Positions 1-9,811 of a stretch of DNA of 64,000 bases are shown in pieces; position 1 is the stretch's first letter; each line of letters begins with the position of its first letter. Made by a program: the position numbers and the translations under genes. The DNA is from an uncultured Bacteroidota bacterium (GTDB lineage Bacteria; Bacteroidota; Bacteroidia; Chitinophagales; Chitinophagaceae): assembly GCA_903927185.1 (NCBI GenBank), contig CAIYLW010000084.1, positions 1 to 64,000 of the forward strand, given 5' to 3'. A model generated the notes under the pieces. It saw only the letters and a program-made list of their open reading frames with translations, did no database searches and was not told the DNA's origin.

Positions 1-137
1 ACTACCAGACTTTCATGGGCATGGCCGACACTTTTTTACGCGCCACCCAAAACCAGGAACTGGTGAACCAAATGAAACAAAACGCCAGGGATTTCTACCA
101 GAAATTCCGCGAATCACAATTGAAAGAAAATAAATAG
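1..137 (+). CDS. C-terminal end of an unidentified protein (partial)
   Basis: The reading frame is open from base 3 to the TAG at 135-137 and gives the last 44 residues of a protein that starts outside the window. The tail is helical-looking, rich in Gln, Asn, Lys and Arg (for example NQELVNQMKQNARDFYQKF), with no recognisable motif. It ends 6 bases before the yqeY start and was probably co-transcribed with it. ftsZ often precedes yqeY in this phylum, but this tail does not resemble the FtsZ C-terminal peptide, so I assign no function. Confidence 0.6.
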   Translation, partial: YQTFMGMADTFLRATQNQELVNQMKQNARDFYQKFRESQLKENK

Positions 138-143
138 CATATT

Positions 144-593
144 ATGAGTTTAGAAGAAAATGTAATGAGCCAGATGAAAGACGCCATGAAAGCTAAGGAC
201 GAAGCCCTTTTAAGAGGCTTGCGTGCTATCAAAGCAGAAATCATCAAAGCCAAAACCGACCCCGGTGCCAACGGCATCGTTACCGCAGATGGCGAAATCA
301 AGATCTTGCAAAAACTGGTGAAGTCGCGAAAAGACAGCCTGGAAATATACCAAACCCAAAACCGCCCCGACCTGGCTCAGAAAGAATCGGAAGAAATTGC
401 GGTGATCGAAAAATTCCTTCCGCAACAAATGACCGCCGAAGAACTGGAAGATGCTGTAAAAGCCATTATTGCTTCCGTAGGAGCATCCGGCCCACAGGAT
501 ATGGGCAAAGTAATGGGCGTGGCTTCGAAACAATTAGCCGGAAAAGCTGAGGGTAAAGCAATATCTACCACCGTTAAAGCATTATTAGGTTAG
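144..593 (+). CDS. yqeY: GatB/YqeY domain protein
   Basis: This 149-residue protein matches the YqeY family over its full length: an N-terminal helical part (MSLEENVMSQMKDAMKAKD), the RLIKAEI-like segment LRAIKAEIIKAK, a lysine-rich RKDSLEIY region, and the C-terminal QDMGKVMG segment typical of the domain shared with the tail of GatB. In GatB that domain contacts tRNA. The role of stand-alone YqeY is not settled, and tRNA or amidotransferase involvement is inference. The gene lies 6 bases after an unknown gene and 14 bases before a CvpA-like gene, so it looks operonic. Confidence 0.9.
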   Translation: MSLEENVMSQMKDAMKAKDEALLRGLRAIKAEIIKAKTDPGANGIVTADGEIKILQKLVKSRKDSLEIYQTQNRPDLAQKESEEIAVIEKFLPQQMTAEELEDAVKAIIASVGASGPQDMGKVMGVASKQLAGKAEGKAISTTVKALLG

Positions 594-607
594 TAAAATA
601 ACCTGCC

Positions 608-1135
608 ATGCTTATCGACATCATTTTCCTGATTTTAATTGTGATATCTCTCATAAAAGGATATCGCAAGGGCCTGGTATTAGCATCCTTCTCCTTTGTG
701 GGTATTTTTCTGGGCCTTGCTGCCGCCGTAAAATTTTCGGCCATGGTAGCAGGCTGGTTAAAAGAATATACCCATATCGCTTTCGGATGGCTACCCTTTC
801 TGGCCTTCCTCATCATCCTAATAACCGTTTGGATTTTAGTGAGAATCGGATCGAAATTGATTGAAGTAAGCCTGGATCTGGTAATGCTGGGATGGCTAAA
901 TCGCTTGGCTGGAATACTGCTTTACGCCTTATTATACGCCTGCATTTTTAGCGTGGTTTTATTCTATGCCGATAAATTGCATTTTTTGAAACCATCTATG
1001 ATCAGTGATTCAAAATCGTATGGTTATATACAACCCATTGGACCAAAATTCATGTCCCTTTTCGAAAAAGTGCTGCCCATTTTAAAGGGTGCATTCTCAG
1101 AATTGGCTGCCTTTTTTGCACGATTGAATAAATAA
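608..1135 (+). CDS. CvpA family inner-membrane protein
   Basis: The protein has 175 residues and four hydrophobic segments at roughly 2-17, 23-46, 62-80 and 99-120. The loop before the last segment (LDLVMLGWLNRLAGILL) is the conserved CvpA signature region. Family members are needed for colicin V production in E. coli and for envelope stress resistance, but the biochemical role is unknown. The C-terminal ~55 residues are predicted to be soluble. It follows yqeY by 14 bases. No terminator is visible after it. A weak 7-base inverted repeat (GGTAAAG at 1156-1162, CTTTACC at 1178-1184) sits in the next gap. Confidence 0.85.
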   Translation: MLIDIIFLILIVISLIKGYRKGLVLASFSFVGIFLGLAAAVKFSAMVAGWLKEYTHIAFGWLPFLAFLIILITVWILVRIGSKLIEVSLDLVMLGWLNRLAGILLYALLYACIFSVVLFYADKLHFLKPSMISDSKSYGYIQPIGPKFMSLFEKVLPILKGAFSELAAFFARLNK

Positions 1136-1293
1136 GCAACGATTGGTAATAGATTGGTAAAGAGGTTAATGACGAATCTTTACCTTAAAATATGTATTTT
1201 GCACGAACCGTTAAACAAAAGCAAAGCTTTATTCGGAAAAATAAAAGATATTGGGTAAATTGATAGTCGACTGCCTGCCTAAGAAATAAACAC

Positions 1294-2052
1294 ATGGATT
1301 ACGAAATAAAAGAACAGGACAAATTTCATTTTATTGAAGAAGGAGAGGGCGAACCTCTATTATTACTGCACGGACTTTTTGGGGCATTGAGCAACTTTGC
1401 CGATCTGGTAGAACACTTCAGAAAGTCGTACAAAGTAATTGTACCCCTATTGCCTTTATTTGACCTGGATATCTTCCATACCACAGTGGGTGGTTTGGAA
1501 AAACACGTGCAAAAGTTTATTGAATTAAGAGATTATAAGAATATTCATTTGCTTGGAAATTCTTTGGGCGGACATGTGGCGCTAGTGCATATTTTAAAAC
1601 ACCCCGATAGAATTAAGTCATTAATCCTTACCGGTAGCAGCGGACTTTTCGAAAATGGTATGGGCGATAGTTATCCGAAAAGAGGCGATCGTGATTATAT
1701 CAAAAAGAAAACAGCAGTAACTTTCTACGATCCGGCTATGGCAACTACTGAGTTGGTAGATGAAGTTTTCGAAATCACTAATAATAGAATTAAAGTCATT
1801 AAAATTATTGCGCTTGCCAAAAGTGCCATCAGAAATAATTTGGGTGAAGAGTTAAACCAGATCAAACAACCTACCCTGTTAATTTGGGGTAATAACGATA
1901 TAATCACACCTCCATTTGTAGGACAGGAATTTCAAAAACTAATTCCGAATAGCGAACTACATTATATAGATAAATGTGGTCACGCACCTATGATGGAAGT
2001 ACCTGATGAATTCAATAGGATATTAGAAGCGTTCCTTCAGAAACTTCCATAA
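1294..2052 (+). CDS. alpha/beta hydrolase
   Basis: This 252-residue protein has a complete alpha/beta-hydrolase fold signature. The oxyanion loop HGLFG is at 26-30, the nucleophile elbow GNSLGGH places Ser90, the acid is probably Asp202 in WGNNDIITP, and His230 lies in CGHAPMMEVP. There is no signal peptide, so it is likely cytoplasmic. The layout resembles MhpC/BphD-type C-C hydrolases and simple esterases, but the substrate cannot be read from the sequence. It stands 47 bases ahead of a CBS-domain gene in the same orientation, and the two may be co-transcribed. Confidence 0.85.
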   Translation: MDYEIKEQDKFHFIEEGEGEPLLLLHGLFGALSNFADLVEHFRKSYKVIVPLLPLFDLDIFHTTVGGLEKHVQKFIELRDYKNIHLLGNSLGGHVALVHILKHPDRIKSLILTGSSGLFENGMGDSYPKRGDRDYIKKKTAVTFYDPAMATTELVDEVFEITNNRIKVIKIIALAKSAIRNNLGEELNQIKQPTLLIWGNNDIITPPFVGQEFQKLIPNSELHYIDKCGHAPMMEVPDEFNRILEAFLQKLP

Positions 2053-2099
2053 CCTATAGCATCTGGCCTATTTTTTGTTTAATCCTAAGAAAGATAAGC

Positions 2100-2759
2100 A
2101 TGCTGGCAACCCAATTAATTAATTCCGGATTTCCTTCGGTACATTTAACGGATAGTGCTTCCTTAGCGCTGCAGTTGATGGATGATTACGACGTACAGCA
2201 CCTGCCCGTTATTTCGGAGGAAAAATTTATGGGCTTAGTAGCAAAGTCAGATCTGCTAGACCTTTCAGAAGAACAAGCCATTGGTTTTGATAGCTCTTTT
2301 ATTCTTCCTTATTCAATCAAAGGGGAGGAACATTTTTTAACCGCTTTAAAATTAGCGGCCGAAAAAGAAATTTCTTTAGTGCCGGTTATTAATGATCAAT
2401 TGGAATTATTAGGCGTGATTTCCATCACAGAATTATTATATCGTCTTTCTAATTTTCTGGGAAACAACGAGCCAGGTGGCATCATTGTTTTAGAAATCAG
2501 CAAACGAAATTTTTCATTTGGAGAAATTAGTAGACTGGTTGAAACAAACGATGCTTTAATTACGCAGTGTAATACTTTTACTGAGCCGGAAACAGGTTTG
2601 GTAATCATCACACTGAAAATAAATAAAATAGAAATCTCCGCCATCGTGGCCACTTTTCAACGCTACGAATACATTGTTCGTTATTTTTTTGGAGAAGAAC
2701 AATATGCCAACGAACTAAAAGACAATTACAACCATTTATTGGCTTATCTAAATGTATAA
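2100..2759 (+). CDS. CBS-domain pair protein
   Basis: The 219-residue protein holds two CBS domains, at about residues 8-60 (containing DDYDVQHLPVISEE and MGLVAKSDLL) and 70-125 (AAEKEISLVPVINDQLELLGVI). The C-terminal ~80 residues have an alternating strand-helix pattern that could be an ACT-like fold (inference). CBS pairs usually bind adenosine nucleotides and regulate a partner, and no partner domain is fused here. The stop codon is 41 bases before an outer-membrane barrel gene. This CBS protein is often found just ahead of nadK in related bacteria, so the CBS-barrel-nadK order may be a conserved cluster (from memory). Confidence 0.8.
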   Translation: MLATQLINSGFPSVHLTDSASLALQLMDDYDVQHLPVISEEKFMGLVAKSDLLDLSEEQAIGFDSSFILPYSIKGEEHFLTALKLAAEKEISLVPVINDQLELLGVISITELLYRLSNFLGNNEPGGIIVLEISKRNFSFGEISRLVETNDALITQCNTFTEPETGLVIITLKINKIEISAIVATFQRYEYIVRYFFGEEQYANELKDNYNHLLAYLNV

Positions 2760-2800
2760 TTGCAATCACCTATTTTTGACCAATCGAAACAGGTAGCGTA

Positions 2801-4240
2801 ATGAAGCATTGGGGAATCTTTTTTTTAGTGGGATCATTTTTTTGTGTGCCGTTGCACGCTCAAATGAATCCGTTAAAAGATACTGCGATTACTACCTTAA
2901 CTTCCAATAATAATAGAGAGGTCAGTACCGATTCTATTTCGGTAATTAGAATAATTGTACAGGGAAATAAAAGAACCAAGCCGCAAATTATTCTGAGAGA
3001 TCTTGCTATTCATAAAGCTGATAAAATTGCCAAAAAAGATATTAGTGCCCAGTTAATATTATCGAAGCAGCAATTAATGAACACCGCTTTGTTTGTTGAT
3101 GTGGAATTGATTCCTATGCTTACTGAAACCACATTAGAGTTGCAAGTGAATGTAAAAGAACGCTGGTATTTATTTCCCTTGTTATATTTCAAACTCGTTG
3201 ATCGAAACTTTAATCAATGGTGGGTAGAACAACATAGAAGTTTAGAGCGGGTGAACTATGGTATTAAATTTACTCAGAACAATATTACCGGTAGAAACGA
3301 TAATCTAAATGTGTGGCTGATTTCGGGATACACCAAACAAATAACCCTGCGTTACGATTTGCCTTTTGCAGATCGAAAGCTTAAAAGCGGTTTCAATATT
3401 GGGTTTATTTATGCTGGTCAGAAAGAACTCAATTATGCTACTGGCGATAATAAGCAATTATTTTACAAACAAGATGATGCTTTTGTAAGAACTCAAACCC
3501 GTTTCGATCTTACCTATTCCTATCGCCCGGATGTTCGGCAGCGTCATACTTTTAGGGTATCTTATAATAAAGAACATATCGCTGATACGGTGCTAACCAT
3601 CAATCCAAATTATTTCGCCAATCAGGGAACGGATTTTAATTATATAGATTTTAATTACGGATTCCGTTATAATCATGCAGATAATAATGCTTATCCTAAA
3701 GATGGTTTTTTGTTTCAGGGAAATATTTATAAACGCGGACTCGACCACGAAACAAATCTGTGGATGGTTAATGCACGAGCTGTCTATGCTTTTCCCATAG
3801 CTAATAAATCTTTCCTGCATTTCGAAGCAATGGCACAGGTTAAATCGCCGCCTAGTAATGGATATATTGACCAACGCATGTTTGGCTATAGTAGTTTTCA
3901 GATGCGCGGTTTAGAATATAATGTGGTGGATGGGATGAGTGGTGCGATGTTAAAAAGTAGTATTCATCGCGAGATGTTTCATTTTGATGTAAAAAATCCA
4001 TTTAATAGCAAAACGCACGATCGAATTCCATTTAGAATATATTTAAAAGCTTACACTGATTTGGGTTATGCAAAACTGCCCAATGCAGCTTTTTCTAATT
4101 CCCTGAATAATACCCTTTTGCATACCTGGGGTTTGGGCATGGATATTGTTTCTATCTATGATTTTGTATTTAAAATTGAGTATAGCTTTAATCAACTAGG
4201 CAAACAAGGCTTATATTTACAGAGCAGAAATGACTTTTAA
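2801..4240 (+). CDS. BamA/TamA-family outer-membrane protein with one POTRA-like domain
   Basis: The protein has 479 residues. A signal peptide ends near residue 20 (LHAQ). A POTRA-like unit follows at about 45-115 (VIRIIVQGNKRTKPQIILRD, then FVDVELIPM and VNVKERWYLFP). From residue ~120 to the C-terminus there are amphipathic beta strands, with final residue Phe (LYLQSRNDF), as in Omp85-type barrels. It is far shorter than BamA (five POTRA) and resembles the small TamA-like proteins of Bacteroidota. A role in outer-membrane protein or lipid handling is family inference. nadK follows after 12 bases, which suggests co-transcription. Confidence 0.82.
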   Translation: MKHWGIFFLVGSFFCVPLHAQMNPLKDTAITTLTSNNNREVSTDSISVIRIIVQGNKRTKPQIILRDLAIHKADKIAKKDISAQLILSKQQLMNTALFVDVELIPMLTETTLELQVNVKERWYLFPLLYFKLVDRNFNQWWVEQHRSLERVNYGIKFTQNNITGRNDNLNVWLISGYTKQITLRYDLPFADRKLKSGFNIGFIYAGQKELNYATGDNKQLFYKQDDAFVRTQTRFDLTYSYRPDVRQRHTFRVSYNKEHIADTVLTINPNYFANQGTDFNYIDFNYGFRYNHADNNAYPKDGFLFQGNIYKRGLDHETNLWMVNARAVYAFPIANKSFLHFEAMAQVKSPPSNGYIDQRMFGYSSFQMRGLEYNVVDGMSGAMLKSSIHREMFHFDVKNPFNSKTHDRIPFRIYLKAYTDLGYAKLPNAAFSNSLNNTLLHTWGLGMDIVSIYDFVFKIEYSFNQLGKQGLYLQSRNDF

Positions 4241-4252
4241 AGTGGACAAAAT

Positions 4253-5131
4253 ATGAAAGTAGCTATCTATAGTCGGGGTCTTGATTTTGAACAGGAAAAT
4301 CCAATTCTGCTTTTGCTGGAAGAACTGATGCGTTATGATACTACCATCTTTATTTTTAAACAATTATTAGAACAATTCACTTTTCCCCCATCAATTTATC
4401 AAAAATTAATCCCTTACACAAAATCAGCAGAACTTTCTGATGATATTGATATACTGATAAGTATTGGGGGAGATGGCACCATGTTAGACGCCGTTACATT
4501 AGTGAAACAAACCAATATTCCTATTCTGGGTATTAATTTCGGGAGACTTGGATTTTTAGCGAGTATCAGCCGGGATGAGCTTTCAACGGCCGTTGATGCT
4601 TTAATTAATCGCACTTTTCATATCGAAAAAAGAACTTTAATTCACCTGGATTCCAATGAGTCGTTATTTGGTGATGCCCCTTTTGCATTGAACGAATTTG
4701 CGATTCATAAGCGGGATATTTCTCCGATGGTAAAAATTCATACCTATCTGAATGGTGAGTTTTTGAATACTTATTGGGCAGATGGGTTAATCGTTGCCAC
4801 ACCAACTGGATCTACCGGGTATAATATGAGTTGCAATGGACCCATTGTATTTCCTGAATCTTCGAGTTTTGTAATTACTCCAGTAGCTCCACACAACCTA
4901 AACGTAAGATCTATCGTAGTACCTGATTCGAATGTCATTTCTTTTGAGGTGGAAGGCAGGGCCGACCAATTCATTTGTGCGTTGGATGCGAGAAGAGAAA
5001 TAGTAACAAAAACTATACAGTTGGCGGTTCGAAAAGAAAAATTTTATATTAATCTTGCAAGACTAAATGAAAATAATTTCCTTTCTACTCTAAGAACTAA
5101 ATTAACCTGGGGCTTGGACAAAAGAAATTAA
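4253..5131 (+). CDS. nadK: NAD kinase
   Basis: This enzyme phosphorylates NAD to NADP using ATP or polyphosphate in the cytoplasm. The 292-residue protein shows the diagnostic GGDGTM motif at 72-77, the NEFAIHKRD segment at 147-155 that contacts the adenine ribose, and the long conserved block beginning DGLIVATPTGSTGYN at 177-191. Length is normal for the bacterial family. It lies 12 bases after the TamA-like gene. A promoter for the next gene overlaps its last codons. Confidence 0.97.
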   Translation: MKVAIYSRGLDFEQENPILLLLEELMRYDTTIFIFKQLLEQFTFPPSIYQKLIPYTKSAELSDDIDILISIGGDGTMLDAVTLVKQTNIPILGINFGRLGFLASISRDELSTAVDALINRTFHIEKRTLIHLDSNESLFGDAPFALNEFAIHKRDISPMVKIHTYLNGEFLNTYWADGLIVATPTGSTGYNMSCNGPIVFPESSSFVITPVAPHNLNVRSIVVPDSNVISFEVEGRADQFICALDARREIVTKTIQLAVRKEKFYINLARLNENNFLSTLRTKLTWGLDKRN

Positions 5132-5143
5132 CTTTTACCTTCG
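5114..5143 (+). promoter_or_regulatory. predicted promoter for the DUF6089 gene
   Basis: TTG at 5114-5116 and TACCTTCG at 5136-5143 are separated by 19 bases, a Bacteroidota-type layout (consensus TTTG, N17-23, TAnnTTTG) with TTCG in place of TTTG. The -33 element lies in the final codons of nadK. The same TACCTTCG octamer with the same spacing precedes rpmH. No transcript data support it. Confidence 0.5.
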
Positions 5144-5187
5144 AAAAATTTGATGCTATTTTACAATATATTGATGAAACAAACCAC

Positions 5188-6036
5188 ATGCTGCGAAAAA
5201 TTGGACTCTTCATATTATTATGTTTTTGTTTGGTAACCACCAAAGCCCAGGTCATAGAAACCTATGAACATGATTCTGAGTATGGCTTTTCTGTTGGTTT
5301 AGGACATTATTTCGGCGATTTAAATACTGGCATGAAGTTAAACAGACCTAAATTTTCTGGTGGTATTTTCTATGCAAAGCAGATAAACAATTACGTAGGC
5401 TTTAAGATTTCTGGTAATTATACTTTTCTGGCCTATAGCGATATTTACAGTAATAATCCTACTGAACGTAGAAGAAATCTAAGTTTCAATACCGATGTAT
5501 GGGAAATGAGTATTTCGGGTAATTTCAACTTTTTTAAATTTGTACCCGGTTTTGAAGAATATAGTTTTACTCCTTATGTAAGCCTTGGCCTTGGAATCTT
5601 TTCTTTTGATCCATATGCATTTCTGGCCGGACAAAAGTATTTTTTACGACCATTAGGTACCGAAGGTCAGGGTTCAGCTTTGTACCCCAGTAAAAAGCCT
5701 TATAGCCCAATAGCCATGTGTATTCCAGTTGGTGTGGGCATGAAATATGCTTTGAGCTCTTCCACCAATATTTTTGGAGAAATTTCTTATCGCTTTACTA
5801 ACACGGATTATTTGGATGATGTGAGTGGCACATATGCGCCTGGCGCTTTTCAGCAAACATTACCAAATGGTGCTTCCAACCCGGCTTATCTTTTACAGGA
5901 TAGAAGTTATGAAACAGGACCCCTAATAGGTAATAAACCGAGTCAGAGAGGAAATAGCAGTCAAAAAGATGCTTATATAACCATTCAAGTGGGCATGTCT
6001 TTCAATATTCAAACCTATCGTTGCCCTAAATATTAG
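5188..6036 (+). CDS. DUF6089 family outer-membrane beta-barrel protein
   Basis: The 282-residue protein starts with a signal peptide (LILLCFCLVTTKAQ, cleaved near residue 20). The rest is rich in short aromatic and glycine-containing strands such as YGFSVGLGHYFGDL, YVSLGLGIFSFDPYAF and NIFGEISYRFTNTDYLDDV. It ends in a basic cysteine-containing tail (QTYRCPKY) rather than a terminal Phe. I recognise it as the DUF6089 family, which commonly sits between nadK and uppS in Bacteroidota. A structural barrel or OmpA-like N-domain role is inferred. A promoter-like site lies 45 bases upstream. Confidence 0.8.
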   Translation: MLRKIGLFILLCFCLVTTKAQVIETYEHDSEYGFSVGLGHYFGDLNTGMKLNRPKFSGGIFYAKQINNYVGFKISGNYTFLAYSDIYSNNPTERRRNLSFNTDVWEMSISGNFNFFKFVPGFEEYSFTPYVSLGLGIFSFDPYAFLAGQKYFLRPLGTEGQGSALYPSKKPYSPIAMCIPVGVGMKYALSSSTNIFGEISYRFTNTDYLDDVSGTYAPGAFQQTLPNGASNPAYLLQDRSYETGPLIGNKPSQRGNSSQKDAYITIQVGMSFNIQTYRCPKY

Positions 6037-6137
6037 AAATAAATCATAATTTAAGTAAATAAGGCATTTTTTCTGCTAATTAAATACGGCCAACCCCGCT
6101 GTTTTTGTTAATTTCGCTGCCTAAATGAAGGTATACG

Positions 6138-6902
6138 ATGGAGGAAACCCTCATTGGCAAAATAGATAAAGACCGTTTGCCAAGACATATTGCAATCATC
6201 ATGGATGGAAATGGACGCTGGGCCGAAGAAAAAGGTCAGGAGCGTTTGTATGGGCATTTTCATGGAGTTGAAAGCGTTCGTATTATAGTTGAAGGCTGTG
6301 CTGAATTGGGTATTGAATATCTTACCTTATACGCATTCAGTACCGAAAATTGGGATAGACCTCAGAAAGAAGTAGAGGGCTTAATGTTGCTTTTTGTAGA
6401 AACCATTCACAAAGAAGTGCCTACCCTTAATAAGAATAATATTCGCCTACATGTTATTGGCGATCTTAGTCTTTTGCCGAAAGACGCGCATGAAGAATTG
6501 CAGGAGGCTTTGGCTTTAACTAGTCATAACACTGGCCTCAATGTAGTATTAGCATTGAGTTATAGCAGCCGTTGGGAACTTGTAAATGCGGTAAAACAAA
6601 TTGGGTTAGATGTGGAAGCTGGAAAGATCAAAGCAGGATCTATCAACCAGGAAGTATTAGAGCACTATTTGGCCACCAGCGATTTTCCTGATCCGGAATT
6701 GATGATCAGAACAAGCGGAGAGTACCGGATTAGTAATTTTTTATTGTATCAATTAGCGTATGCTGAATTATACTTTACCAATACCCGATGGCCCGACTTC
6801 CGCAAGGAAAATTTGGTTGAAGCCATCATCGATTTTCAGGCAAGAAATAGAAGGTTTGGAAAAACCGACAAACAGATTCAGGAGGAAAGCCAAATGGCTT
6901 AA
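6138..6902 (+). CDS. uppS: isoprenyl transferase (undecaprenyl diphosphate synthase)
   Basis: This cis-prenyltransferase extends farnesyl diphosphate to the C55 carrier lipid for peptidoglycan and surface glycans. The 254-residue protein has the catalytic IMDGNGRWA at 21-29 with Asp23, the YLTLYAFSTENWDRP block near 80-95, and the C-terminal RTSGEYRISNFLLYQ block near 199-213. All are hallmark regions. A TAATTTCG element (6109-6116) resembles a -7 box, but I see no matching -33 element. Placement just before bamA puts lipid carrier and outer-membrane assembly genes together. Confidence 0.96.
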   Translation: MEETLIGKIDKDRLPRHIAIIMDGNGRWAEEKGQERLYGHFHGVESVRIIVEGCAELGIEYLTLYAFSTENWDRPQKEVEGLMLLFVETIHKEVPTLNKNNIRLHVIGDLSLLPKDAHEELQEALALTSHNTGLNVVLALSYSSRWELVNAVKQIGLDVEAGKIKAGSINQEVLEHYLATSDFPDPELMIRTSGEYRISNFLLYQLAYAELYFTNTRWPDFRKENLVEAIIDFQARNRRFGKTDKQIQEESQMA

Positions 6903-7053
6903 AGACAACTATTTATGACATAAAGCCAATTAAATAGGCGATTTAACAAACACTTTTAATTATTCCCTTTAATTTGCCCAACTTAAAACCAATAAAATCG
7001 CTGAAAGCATCATGGACTTTACTTTCAGACTGGAATATAACAAAACGAACCGG

Positions 7054-9792
7054 ATGCAGAAATTGTACAAATATTTAGTGTTGGCTTCTCTTATTTTGTT
7101 GGTGAGTTTATCGGCTCAATCGCAATCTTCAACAGATACAACTATTACTTCCATTGACGCCGATTTGGTGAACATCTTTACACAAAAGGCTGTGAAGACT
7201 TATAAAGTGGCGAGTGTAAAAGTGGTAGGTAATAAGTTCTTTGATGAGAACCTTTTAATATCTATTGCTAATATTAATATCGGAGACGAGATTAAAATAC
7301 CAGGAAGTGATGTCTTTTCTAAGGCGATTACTAAATTATGGTCTCAGAATTATTTCAGTAACGTTCAGATTTATTTGACGAACCTGGAGGGAAAGAATAT
7401 CAGCGTTGAAATTCAAGTAACTGAACGTCCGAGGTTATCGAAATTTTATTTTAGAGATGTACGAAAAGGAGAGAGTGATGATCTTTCAGGAAAAACAGGA
7501 TTAGTTCCGAATCGTGTGGTAACTGAAAATATGAAGATTACTGCAGTGGAAGCAATCAAAAAATATTTTGCCGAAAAAGGGTATCAAGATGCAAAAGTAA
7601 GAGTGGTTGAACAAAAAGAAAACACGGCAAACAATACACTTTCACTGAATTTCTATATCACTAAAGGCTCCAAAATACATATCAATAATATCAATTTCGG
7701 TGGGAATAATTTCATTGAAGAAACGAAGTTGAAGAAACGATTGAAGGATACTAAAGAACAATCAAGGTTCACTTTATATCCAACTTACGATAAAGGAATG
7801 ATCGTAGAAGCTAAGCACTATAGCTTTGATGATTATTTAAAAGAAAAAGGGTACCTGACATTTAGCAGAACAAAAAAAGTATTAGACCCATACGTTCGCG
7901 TGAAATTTAGTTCAGCGAAATTCGATAGAAAGAAGTTCACTTCAGATCTTGATAATATTCTGGAGTACTATAACACATTGGGTTATCGTGATGCTGTTAT
8001 TTTAAAGGATACCGTGTATCATACTAAAAAGGGCGACCTCAATATCGATATTAAATTATCCGAAGGTCGTCGTTATTATTTCGGAAATATTTCATGGCGT
8101 GGAAATACCAAATACGGAGATTCTATCCTAACAACTATCCTTGGAATTAGAAAGGGAGATATCTATAATATGGATATCCTAAATAAAAAATTAGGAAAGA
8201 ATGCTGGTCCTGAAGGTGGCGATATCAGTGGTTTGTATCAAGATGATGGTTATTTGTTTTTCCGTACCGATCCAGTAGAGACTGCTGTTTATAATGATAC
8301 TATTGATTTTGAAATCAGAATTGTAGAAGGCCCTCAAGCTACTATCAAAAATGTACGCATCGCTGGTAACGACCGTACAAAAGAATATGTCATTCGTAGA
8401 GAGTTACGAACTATACCGGGTGAGAAATTTAGTCGTACCGACTTGGTTCGTTCCAATAGAGAGATCGCACAGTTGAATTATTTTAACCAAGAAAAAATTG
8501 GAATCAATCCAGTACCCAATCCTGAAGATGGTACCGTGGATATTAATTATACGGTAGAGGAAAAATCGAGCGACCAGTTGGAACTGAGTGCAGGTTGGGG
8601 TGGTGTAATTGGATTGACAGGAACGCTGGGTGTATCGTTCAATAACTTCTCGATACGTAATATCTGGAAAAAATCTGCCTGGGATCCATTGCCAATGGGA
8701 GATGGACAAAAATTAAGTATTCGTGTACAGAGTAATGGTAAAGCATTCCGTTCTTACAACTTCTCTTTCACTGAACCATGGTTAGGTGGTAAGAAAAGAA
8801 ACGGTTTAACATTCAGTATTTATAATACCAAATACGGACAAACTTATAATCCTACCACAGGATTATACGATCCAAACTATTCAAGTAAAAGTTCTATCAC
8901 CACAACTGGGGCTACCATTGCATTGGCAAAACAGTTGAAATGGCCAGATGACTTTTTCTCATTAACTACGGCTTTAAGTTTTACTCGGTATAATTTGAAT
9001 AATTATGCGATTGATCCTGTGAACCTACCAGGTTTTACAAATGGATACGCGCATAACTTAAATTTGAAATTTACCTTGTTAAGGTCATCTGTAGATCAGC
9101 CTTTATTTCCCAGAACTGGATCTTCGTTTATGGCAAGTTTACAGGTAACGCCTCCTTACACTTTACTTGATAAAAACATAGTAACATCTATTAATCCTTA
9201 CGAATGGATTGAATATCATAAATGGCGTTTCAATGGTGAGTGGTATACGCCTATTGGCAAACCAGGTGGAGGGGAACGGAATAAGCAGTTTGTTTTAAAA
9301 ACATCGGTAAAATTGGGATATTTGGGTAGGTATAATTCCAATTTACAAATTTCACCATTTGAAAGATTCCAAGTGGGTGATGCAGGTTTAAGTAATCAAT
9401 TTGCGCTATTAGGATATGATATCATTGCACACAGAGGTTACCCTGTATACAATTCATCAGATCCTAAAGTAAACCCTGATCAGCAGTCTACTCGTCAGTA
9501 TTTTACTATTTTCAATAAATACACGATGGAATTAAGATATCCATTGAGTTTAAATCCGAGCAGTACCATTTATGCATTAGGTTTCTTTGAAGCAGCCAAT
9601 GGTTGGTATTCTATGAAGGATTACAATCCATTCCAATTGCGTAGGTCTGTTGGTTTGGGTATGCGATTCTTCTTGCCAATGTTTGGGTTACTTGGATTTG
9701 ATTATGGTATTGGTATAGATAGATTAAATGGAACAAATTCTTTGAAAGACGGAGCTAGATTTACCTTTATGTTGGGTTTTGAACCAGAATAA
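7054..9792 (+). CDS. bamA: outer membrane protein assembly factor BamA
   Basis: BamA inserts beta-barrel proteins into the outer membrane. I start the gene at the ATG at 7054, because residue 1 there opens a normal signal peptide (MQKLYKYLVLASLILL...LSAQSQ). The in-frame ATG at 7012 would add 14 polar residues in front. The ~912-residue product has five POTRA-type repeats, with motifs such as VKVVGNKFFDENLL, HINNINFGGNNFIEETKL and IKNVRIAGNDRTKEYVI. A ~400-residue Omp85 barrel follows, with the conserved FSFTEPWLGG strand segment. Two ompH-like chaperone genes follow directly. Confidence 0.95.
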   Translation: MQKLYKYLVLASLILLVSLSAQSQSSTDTTITSIDADLVNIFTQKAVKTYKVASVKVVGNKFFDENLLISIANINIGDEIKIPGSDVFSKAITKLWSQNYFSNVQIYLTNLEGKNISVEIQVTERPRLSKFYFRDVRKGESDDLSGKTGLVPNRVVTENMKITAVEAIKKYFAEKGYQDAKVRVVEQKENTANNTLSLNFYITKGSKIHINNINFGGNNFIEETKLKKRLKDTKEQSRFTLYPTYDKGMIVEAKHYSFDDYLKEKGYLTFSRTKKVLDPYVRVKFSSAKFDRKKFTSDLDNILEYYNTLGYRDAVILKDTVYHTKKGDLNIDIKLSEGRRYYFGNISWRGNTKYGDSILTTILGIRKGDIYNMDILNKKLGKNAGPEGGDISGLYQDDGYLFFRTDPVETAVYNDTIDFEIRIVEGPQATIKNVRIAGNDRTKEYVIRRELRTIPGEKFSRTDLVRSNREIAQLNYFNQEKIGINPVPNPEDGTVDINYTVEEKSSDQLELSAGWGGVIGLTGTLGVSFNNFSIRNIWKKSAWDPLPMGDGQKLSIRVQSNGKAFRSYNFSFTEPWLGGKKRNGLTFSIYNTKYGQTYNPTTGLYDPNYSSKSSITTTGATIALAKQLKWPDDFFSLTTALSFTRYNLNNYAIDPVNLPGFTNGYAHNLNLKFTLLRSSVDQPLFPRTGSSFMASLQVTPPYTLLDKNIVTSINPYEWIEYHKWRFNGEWYTPIGKPGGGERNKQFVLKTSVKLGYLGRYNSNLQISPFERFQVGDAGLSNQFALLGYDIIAHRGYPVYNSSDPKVNPDQQSTRQYFTIFNKYTMELRYPLSLNPSSTIYALGFFEAANGWYSMKDYNPFQLRRSVGLGMRFFLPMFGLLGFDYGIGIDRLNGTNSLKDGARFTFMLGFEPE

Positions 9793-9811
9793 AAACTAAT
9801 AAACAGCTTGT

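Noticed and set aside
1156..1184. GGTAAAG/CTTTACC inverted repeat as a terminator after the cvpA-like gene
   Set aside because: Only 7 base pairs with a 15-base loop and no T-run; too weak to call.
8404..8709. 101-codon minus-strand frame inside bamA
   Set aside because: bamA is intact across it; no signal or motif in the antisense frame.
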